A program made the position numbers and the translations under genes. A stretch of DNA of 64,000 nucleotides from Capitulum mitella (taxonomy: Eukaryota; Arthropoda; Thecostraca; Pollicipedomorpha; Pollicipedidae). Location of the stretch: positions 33,906,368-33,970,367 of the forward strand of contig CP099841.1 in assembly GCA_030062745.1 (NCBI GenBank), in the 5' to 3' direction. Of the stretch, positions 57,901-64,000 are shown in pieces; the first letter of the stretch is position 1, and every line of letters starts with the position of its first letter. The notes beneath the pieces are model-generated. The model saw nothing but the letters and a program-made list of their open reading frames with translations. It made no database searches and had not been told where the DNA came from.

Positions 57901-58890
57901 CAGAAAAACAGTAGTAAATCAGCACTGTATCGGTATTGCTTCAGCTTTGACCACCCACCTAAACATAAGCCTGTGTTGTGCGGTCGGAATGCTAATTGCG
58001 TTTATTTGACCAGCACGCTGTCGTATGAGATCGTTGTCAGATTTCCTCTGGATGTTATACATGCCGATTTGCACACCGACGTGTATCCCCGGGACAGAGG
58101 TCAAATTTTCTTGCTAACTTGCACCACTGCACTTGCAAGGACGCGCCATGAAAAATGCCTGAGTATCTCCGTGTAAAACGCCGAGCTACGGTTTTGTGGT
58201 AGATGATGGCATGCCGATATTAGTGGCATGGGTCTCATACAAAACTCAAGCGTAGTAAATATATAACTGAATAGCGTATGACATGATATGTGCCGCCTCA
58301 GAATAAAGGGTGTACGATGCGATTTTAATAAACAGTCGAATTAATGGAATAAATAGCTTTGTTTTACATGTGTTATTTATTGTTGAGCGTCGTTTGAAGT
58401 TTGCTTTCTTTTCAAAAAGATAACGGAAAAGATTCTTGATAAAGTCGTCGAAGCTTAGGATACCTATCGTGAATTGCTCTCCCATTTCATTAATTCCTCT
58501 TGTTTCATTATTCACTGAGCATTGCTCCTTGCCCACTGTCGCCCGTCGAATTAGCAGAGGAAGAAAGACTGTTATGTATTTCTGCTTACGGGACTTATTC
58601 TGTTCTTGGTTTTTCCCTTTTCTCTCGCCACTTGTTTATGAAATGGATTGCCGCACATGTCTACATATTTGGGAAAGTGCAAGCATTGGCTGACCAAACG
58701 CGTTTGTCCACAGTTTGCCTGCTTCGAGTTCTTAACGCGCGAACTGCATCGACTGACATCAGACCCATCTAGCGAGACGGCCGTGAGACTGCACTTCGTG
58801 TGCGGCGCGGCGGCGGGCCTGGCGGCGTCGGCCGCCTCTCTGCCGCTGGACGTCGTTCGCACGCGGCTCGTGGCCCAAGGAGAGCCCAAG
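48886..58890 (+). CDS. SLC25A19: Mitochondrial thiamine pyrophosphate carrier (SLC25A19-like), first three coding exons
   Basis: Inner-membrane carrier that exchanges thiamine pyrophosphate for cytosolic or matrix nucleotides. Exons 48886-49011, 50724-50876 and 58714-58890 (42, 51 and 59 codons) join in phase 0 through GT..AG introns. The protein starts MVGYDP, as in human SLC25A19, which fixes the start codon. Carrier signatures are visible: [10 protein letters not shown] near residue 32 (first repeat), [18 protein letters not shown] near 72 (the family's EG..WKG), and [17 protein letters not shown] at the end of exon 3 (second repeat). The donor after GEPK (AAG/GTCCGT) is weak; reading on gives 12 more codons (ending ALRHLLTC) and a stop at 58929. 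The remaining half, including the third repeat, was not found before the window ends. It is either beyond further introns or lost. Confidence 0.88.
49012..50723. other. Intron 1 of the thiamine pyrophosphate carrier gene
   Basis: Begins GTCAGT and ends CCCACAG. It is GC-rich and CpG-rich at 49400-49990. It holds no recognised repeat or nested gene. Confidence 0.8.
53563..54775 (+). mobile_element. TTAA-flanked non-autonomous element, copy 2
   Basis: A 1.21 kb element with the same TTAACCCTATTCCCGG inverted ends as copy 1, lying in intron 2 of the carrier gene. Most of its length aligns with copy 1 block for block, with scattered substitutions and few indels. The right inner motif is decayed (CCTGCCGTGAATTGG), but the outer one is intact. 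It has no coding capacity. It ends five bases before the low end of copy B, so one may have inserted beside or into the other. Confidence 0.88.
54191..54223 (+). promoter_or_regulatory. AGGTCA cluster (DR4-DR4-DR1) in TTAA element copy 2
   Basis: Exact AGGTCA hexamers start at 54191, 54201, 54211 and 54218, with spacers 4, 4 and 1, the same layout as in copy 1 despite substitutions in the spacers. It lies inside an intron of the carrier gene. Binding by a nuclear receptor is inference. Confidence 0.45.
54781..55991 (-). mobile_element. 1.2 kb non-autonomous DNA element, copy B
   Basis: Reverse-orientation homologue of copy A (19561-20779), with the same length and order of conserved blocks. 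The high end reads TGACAGGGGTTTTT on the minus strand, followed 20 bases on by a second ATTGACCAGGGG, just as copy A repeats its end motif. The low end is truncated or too diverged to show the inverted repeat and abuts TTAA element copy 2. No coding capacity. Confidence 0.7.
55863..55960. repeat. Triplicated 32 bp unit inside copy B
   Basis: Three units of the type GGGAAGAAGGGCGTTAAGCG then CCTCCTCCCC, each with a purine-rich left half and a pyrimidine-rich right half around an ACGTTAAGCGCC-like centre. Copy A has a single counterpart (near 19600), so the expansion is specific to B. Confidence 0.7.
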
Positions 58891-58929
58891 GTCCGTCCGA
58901 TCGCGCTTAGACACCTGCTGACGTGCTGA

Positions 58930-61436
58930 TGAGCTGCCCTATTTGTCACAACATCATTCCGGAGTGAATACAAAAGGGGTTGGCGCGTCCCGGCCCCAGC
59001 AACCATTTCAGATTGAAGACATTCGATTTGCATCCACTGTTGACGACTACGCTCAGGCGCACAATCATCCTCCTTTGTTTCATGTGGCTTGATATCCTCC
59101 AGGACCGGGCGTCCTGGCAACTAAGGTATGGAAGTAATAATGTAAGACGTGTGGGTGTTGACTGGAACGAAACTACCAGATACCTTGCTGGACGTCCACC
59201 CCATCGATTTTCAGAAGGCCCTGTACTGCCCCGCTCAAAACTTGGCGATCCTATAAAATACACTAACTAACTGGTAGACTAACTGGTAGTGCAAAGTAAT
59301 GCGAAGATCGTATTTCATTGAATATTGTGCGGATACAGTTCGTCATTTTGTCACCGATCTCATTGTTGTTTTACTTTAAAAAATATACGAGCAGCCTCTG
59401 TGTGATACACCCAGAGACGGCTGCACTTGTTTGCCAACTTGTCACCTGCTGCAGGCTACCCAGCCAAAAAAAGAGGAAACAGTTTCGGCTTGAGGTCATT
59501 TTGAACTTTTTTCGAGAACTGCATGGCTCTCTGTCGGTTTCATGGAATTCATGGCAGAAATTTGCCCCAGATATGTTTGAATGAGCTATTGAAACTCCCG
59601 AGTGCCAGGGTCGTTTCACGTCGCAACCTTTCCCACCGGTTGTCATTGGAACAGCGAAATGCCGTTATTACCTCGACTCAAACCGGGGATTTTTGGTCAC
59701 AAGATGAACAAGACAGCCAGTACAATACGCCGACCCCCCCCCCCCCCCGCTCTGTGTCACATCTCAATCTGTCGATCCAGTATTTACCGGCAACAATGTT
59801 TTCTGGTGTTAACACTGCATGTCGCTTTATCGCCCCCGAAAAAGCACCCACAGTAAAATAACTGAAGGCTAGCTGTGATGCAAATCACGGCAAGTAGCGC
59901 TGTCTAGGTACCAGTATCTTTATGTGGCTGCCGTCTCGGTGCATATGGTAAACGTACGTAATATTTTCATTTGGGCCATTATGTGTCGCATGAACCTAAT
60001 ACATAGAGGTCAGATCCTACGCGTACGATGCAGTCCGTGAGGTCCGCTTGACAACACTCATTGATTCCTAGGCCCATAAGAAACGAAATGACTAATTAAG
60101 TAGCAGAGGTGCAGTCAGGTCGTTGGAAGTGTGTGGGGGGGGGAGGCATGGTCTGTAAAGTATTTCGCGTGGTACGAAAAGGCCCCGGACACCAAAAACG
60201 AAGTAGTGAAAAAGATGGAAATGCTGCTTGTCGTTGCGAGCGAGGCCGGAGGCCGAGGGAGTCTTGCCAGGAGCCAGCAGAGAAATGAGACCAGGTCGCG
60301 GAAATGAACATTGAATCATGAATGTTTCGCCGGAATGTACTCCAATACTTACTTTCATTTTTTGCTTCTGCATTCGCAGTGTGTGAGTTTGCAGGCTGCT
60401 TTGTCCGCGAACTATTCCGGGCGTGATGCGTTCGATTGTATTTTTTTTTTCTGCGGGTGGTGAGCGAAGAGCAAAATTACCCCGGACATTCAAGACAGGT
60501 AACTCAAGGCCGCTGCAGGATATTCCGGAAGCATTCTTGCAAGCCTTTCACATTGCGTCGCGGTAGCGTACTGACTCTAACAGGCATGCTTTGTCATCCC
60601 AATTGGGTATTTTCATTCGAGTCGAGTCAGACATCCACTCAAATCGTCCGTGATCACACAGCATTTCGTCCCCGTGGTTTCCCTGTATTTACGTTACATA
60701 AATATGTCGGACACAGCCCATTCGCTGTGCATAACACACGTTGAGCCAATAAACTGCGTTCTTTGCATAGTCATAATATGTAATATACGCGTAAAAATGG
60801 TCACGTTTCACCCCGTTTTGATGCCAGTTGCCGTGTGCGAGGCGTCACCGCGTCAGGTGCTTGTTTACCCGTACGGTGTTGCTGGCACCGTACGGTCGGG
60901 GCTCCACCCGCCCGGCCGGCCGTGGTACCCCCTCAGCCGGCCTCTCTCGTGGACGTCACCCGCCGGCGGGCGGCCGCCAGGTCTTGCCACGTAGTCTGCG
61001 CGTCCCGGAGGTTCCTGGTAGGTCCGGTCCGGTCCGGTCCGGTCCGGTCCGGTCCGGACCGCCAGATGACGAACCACGATGCGACGGGCGGCCGTAGAGA
61101 ACGCGCCGCCGCCTGCTGTTGTTCGGTGGTGTGGGTCTGGACGGTCTGTCCGGCCGGGGAGGTCGCGGTTGTGCGCTGGTCGGCCGTCTCCGGTCGATGT
61201 TCGAGAGGGCATCAGTGGCAGGCCGAGCTCTGTCTGCTGTGGGGTCTTCACTGTTGTGGCAGATGGCTTCGGACGTGGTACAAAGACCGCGGCTCTGTGT
61301 GCGTAGAACTTCAGTGCTTGTCCGGGCGTAGTCCGCACATTGAAATTCGGCGTCCGCCGGACGGCGTTCAAACAATCATATCCCTTTCATTGATTGCCTT
61401 CTGGCCACATCCACCAGCGACAACAGCGTCTCCAGC
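58930..61436. other. Between the convergent carrier and transporter genes, no recognised gene
   Basis: I searched for the missing third repeat of the thiamine pyrophosphate carrier on the plus strand and did not find it. A C16 run lies at about 59735, a G-run at about 60136, and a GGTCC pentamer repeat at 61021. GC-rich frames at 60835-61440 and 60865-61371 overlap on opposite strands and look spurious. The 3' untranslated region of the sugar transporter should lie at the high end. Confidence 0.5.
61021..61055. repeat. (GGTCC)7 pentamer repeat
   Basis: Seven perfect GGTCC units followed directly by the complement GGACC. Confidence 0.95.
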
Positions 61437-63790
61437 CTAGCGCTGACCGCCGGGGCCATCTCCGTTGTTCTCCGCTGGACATGTGTCCGCTCTCTCGGCG
61501 TCCCCGGCTTCCACTCGCACCTCCCCCTCTCCAGCAGCGCCCTCCTCCGCGGCCGCAGCGGCATCCTTGCCGAGTGCAGCGGCGTAGCTGTCCGGCTTCC
61601 GCCTGTGGATGGTGTCCTGGATCTCCTCCAGGGACCGGCCCCGCGTGCGCGGCACGGCGAACGAGAACACGATCAGCGCCACGTGCATGGCGCCGAAGAA
61701 GGCGTAGAGGCCGGCCATGCCGACCACGCGAGCCGCCCACGGCAGCGCGTACACGGTGGCGAAATTCAGCAGGCCGAAGTAGAGCATGACCAGGCTGCTG
61801 GCCTCGGCGCGCACGGCGTTGGGCAGCAGTTCGGCCAGCAGCACGCCGGCCAGCGCCTGCAGCCCGACGGCCATGGCGCCGACGACGGCCAGCAAGGCGA
61901 CCACGCAAAGCCAGGGCTCCCCGCCCAGCAGCGCCGGCCGCCACAGGTAGGCGGCGGCCGCGGCGCAGCCGAGCCCGCCCAGCACGCCGTTGGCCAGCAG
62001 CAGGTGGCGGCGCTCGAGCCGGTCGACCAGCGCGCTCGAGACCAGCACGCAGCCGAGCCGCACGGCGCCGACCAGCACGGCGCCTTGGTACGGCGGCAGG
62101 CCGGCCAGCCGGAACACGACCGGCGCGAACAACGTGGTCGGCACGCCGCCGGAGACCGCGAACAGCGTGTGGTTGGCCAGGACGAGCAGCAGCGGCCTCA
62201 GGTGGCGCCGCAGCCGCGCCGCAGTCTGCGGGCGCAGGGCGAGCGTCGGAGAGGACTGCACGACGCGTCGAAGAAGCGCTCTCTAATGGGGTGTTGGGGT
62301 GAGGGGATGCGCCGTGGAGCACGTGATCGTCCAAACTTATGCAGGTACGACAGTGGAAAGGAGATTTGCCGTGTGCAGAATGCAGTGGCCCATCGTATAT
62401 GTGCCGAACGTCACGAAGGGAGAGCAGACATCGTGAATAATTGAAGCCATAACTCGGCGCAGTCCTTAATGCAGTTGCACACCACAAAAGACAGCAAGCA
62501 AGGTTAAAGTCGTTGACCTTTACAATGAAACGTAGCCCGTCCAACCGGAAAGTAGATCAGTAACCTTCGCGCACTTTTTCTCAATAGCGAGAAGTTGTCA
62601 ACAAAGTGCGCAGTTAAAGAATGTCCCCGAATCAATCGATCACATCACTTCAAACGACGCCCGGTCACGCATCAAGTGTTTTTCCACACCACAAAGGCCT
62701 CGGCTTCGCGACACGAAGTTCCGCAACCACGCGTGCACATGCATCAGCTTCATATCCAGAACAGCATCAGCTGGCTGCTTACCTGTCTCAGAGACGTGTC
62801 TTCGGTGTGGTCTTTGCCTATCGAGTCCCTGATGGCCTTGATCTCCAAGGCCACGTTGAACTGGTCGCCATGGAAGTAGCGGAGCGCCCGCTCCGCCTCC
62901 TGGTCGCGCCCCTTAGTGACGAGCCACTTCGGCGAGGACGGTAACGTCAGCGACGCCATGAACGCCAGAGCCGTGGCGCCGGCGCCGAACACCAGGCACA
63001 CCGTCTGCCGGGGCACAGCGGACACTGTTGGTCACCGTCTGCAGGAGCACAGTGGGCACCGCTGGTCACTGTCTGCCGGGCCACAGCACGCATCCTTGGT
63101 CGCTGTGCGAAAGAATGACGGCCCGTGCGAAAGAATGACGGTTGGCTCCAGCGAGCAGGATGTGACGCGTGACGCCGCATTGGGCGAAGGTGGTACAAAC
63201 GATATTCGGCAGGCGAGAGGTAGGAACACGGCAGTCTGGTCAGAGTATGCTGGCAAGACGAGGAGCAGCCTGATACATACGGTTGCCTGTCATGTTGTCA
63301 AAGGATAAGTCCACTGCTTGTGAACGGACACCGTGCCCGTGCAAGATGCGTCCCCTGAGGTGCAGCATCCAGCCATCACCGAGGAACGGCAGCCAGTATG
63401 TCGCCACCACTAGCAGAGGGGCCTCTCGCCGACAACCGAGCCGCCCACCTGCCAGTGCAAGAACCAGCCGCCGACGAAGGTGGAGAGGATGCCGCAAGTG
63501 CAGCAGATCATGACGCCGGTGCCGAGCGTGCCGCGCACGCTCGCCGACGCGATCTCGCCGATGTAGGTGTGCAGCGGCGCGCCCAGCACGCCTGTCGCCA
63601 GCCCGGCCAGCAGCCGGCCGGCCACCAGCACGGCGAAGCGGCCGCCCAGCGCCGTGGCCAGCCAGCCAGCCAGCAGCGGCGGCAGGCAGAAGCGCGTCAG
63701 TCGGGCGGCGCCCAGCTGCGGGCTCAGCCGGCTCGACGCCAGGTAGCCCACCATGTTGCCCACGTAGAGGCTGGAGGAGACCCAGGAGAT
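61437..63790 (-). CDS. Facilitated trehalose transporter Tret1-like MFS protein, 3' three exons (5' partial)
   Basis: Plasma-membrane sugar transporter of the SLC2/Tret1 group. Exons in order of translation: 63790-63449, 63004-62783 and 62255-61437. All are phase 0 with GT..AG introns and give 460 codons before the stop. The visible protein begins ISWVSSSLYVGNMVG, which is the start of helix 2 in Tret1 proteins, so the first helix is encoded beyond the window. Family landmarks are RLLAGLATGVLGAPLHTYIGE with RGTLG in the N-half, SSPKWLVTKGR plus EAERALRYFHG after helix 6, ELLPNAVRAEA in the C-half and RTRGRSLEEIQ after helix 12. Several differ from consensus: the GR pair between helices 2 and 3 is absent (SPQLGAARLTR), PESP reads PSSP, and PETKG reads PRTRG. 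The tail is Ala/Glu/Gly-rich. The substrate could be trehalose or a hexose. Confidence 0.85.
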
Positions 63791-64000
63791 CTGCCGGCAG
63801 GCGCGGGACCGTTCAGGAGCCGGGGGGCGCTGCTGACGCCGGCGATCTATCGTCGTGTAGTCCGGATGTTTTCGGAGGTATTTGGGGGATTTCAGCAATG
63901 TAAAGGACATCAGCGAGAACAATGGTAGTACGTGAAAACGGTCCGGAAGGCACGCAGAAGATTTTTTGGCGTGATCTTTTTCCAGGATGTCATCCCTGGG
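63791..64000. other. Intron of the Tret1-like gene at the right window edge
   Basis: Upstream of the splice acceptor at 63791-63793. No further coding exon with an in-phase donor is visible in the remaining 210 bases. Confidence 0.6.

Larger units (their letters stand above)
50877..58713. other. Intron 2 of the thiamine pyrophosphate carrier gene
   Basis: A 7.8 kb intron, from GTTGGT to TTGTCCACAG. It contains the TTAA element copy 2 and element copy B. GC-rich patches with GGC repeats lie at about 51440-51970 (including nine GGC triplets near 51892) and C-runs at 56607 and 56658. No exon of another gene was recognised. Confidence 0.75.

Noticed and set aside
60828-61097. YPYGVAG stretch as a candidate third repeat of the thiamine pyrophosphate carrier
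   Set aside because: Only a superficial match to a short motif; no carrier signature PxDxxKxR and no suitable splice sites around it.
61387-62544. 385-residue minus-strand frame and 279-residue plus-strand frame (61605-62444)
   Set aside because: Both are shadow frames of the GC-rich last exon of the Tret1-like gene. Only the frame ending at 61437 has transporter motifs and in-phase splice sites.

Overview
This is eukaryotic nuclear DNA, most likely from an arthropod and possibly a crustacean, although the sequence does not settle the species. The genes are split into short exons by long introns with GT..AG boundaries. The gene set fits an arthropod: a secreted astacin protease, a mitochondrial thiamine pyrophosphate carrier and a trehalose-transporter-like MFS protein. 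There is also a short TTAGG-type repeat. No operon, CRISPR array or prokaryotic gene is present. I saw no convincing tRNA or rRNA gene. Most long open frames are chance products of GC-rich or repetitive DNA.

Layout: (1) 1-3570, flank with no recognised gene. (2) 3571-11072, minus strand, a complete seven-exon astacin metalloprotease; the exons join in frame to 341 codons plus stop. (3) 11073-42748, about 32 kb with no recognisable gene. It holds a CpG-free tract (14790-18668) interrupted by a CpG-bearing 1.2 kb TTAA-flanked element, a 1.2 kb element with an inverted partner near 55 kb, two 0.27 kb MITE-like elements in opposite orientation, a strong hairpin, and a GC- and CpG-rich domain (about 35.1-42.0 kb) with several minisatellites. 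(4) 42757-46899, a complete 4143 bp DNA transposon with perfect 15 bp terminal inverted repeats and a perfect 8 bp target duplication, carrying a frameshifted transposase-like gene. (5) 48886-58890, plus strand, the first three coding exons of a thiamine pyrophosphate carrier. Its start codon lies in the last unit of a decayed tandem array, and its 7.8 kb second intron contains two transposable elements. (6) 61437-63790, minus strand, the last three exons of a Tret1-like sugar transporter, whose 5' end lies beyond the window.

The three genes do not form a pathway; they are unrelated metabolic or secreted-protease genes in a repeat-rich setting. The most interesting points are the hAT-like transposon carrying a protein family I know only as uncharacterised, the nuclear-receptor-like AGGTCA cluster kept in two copies of a TTAA element (the third copy keeps part of it), the CpG desert, and the tandem duplication of a splice-site-plus-start-codon module in front of the carrier gene.
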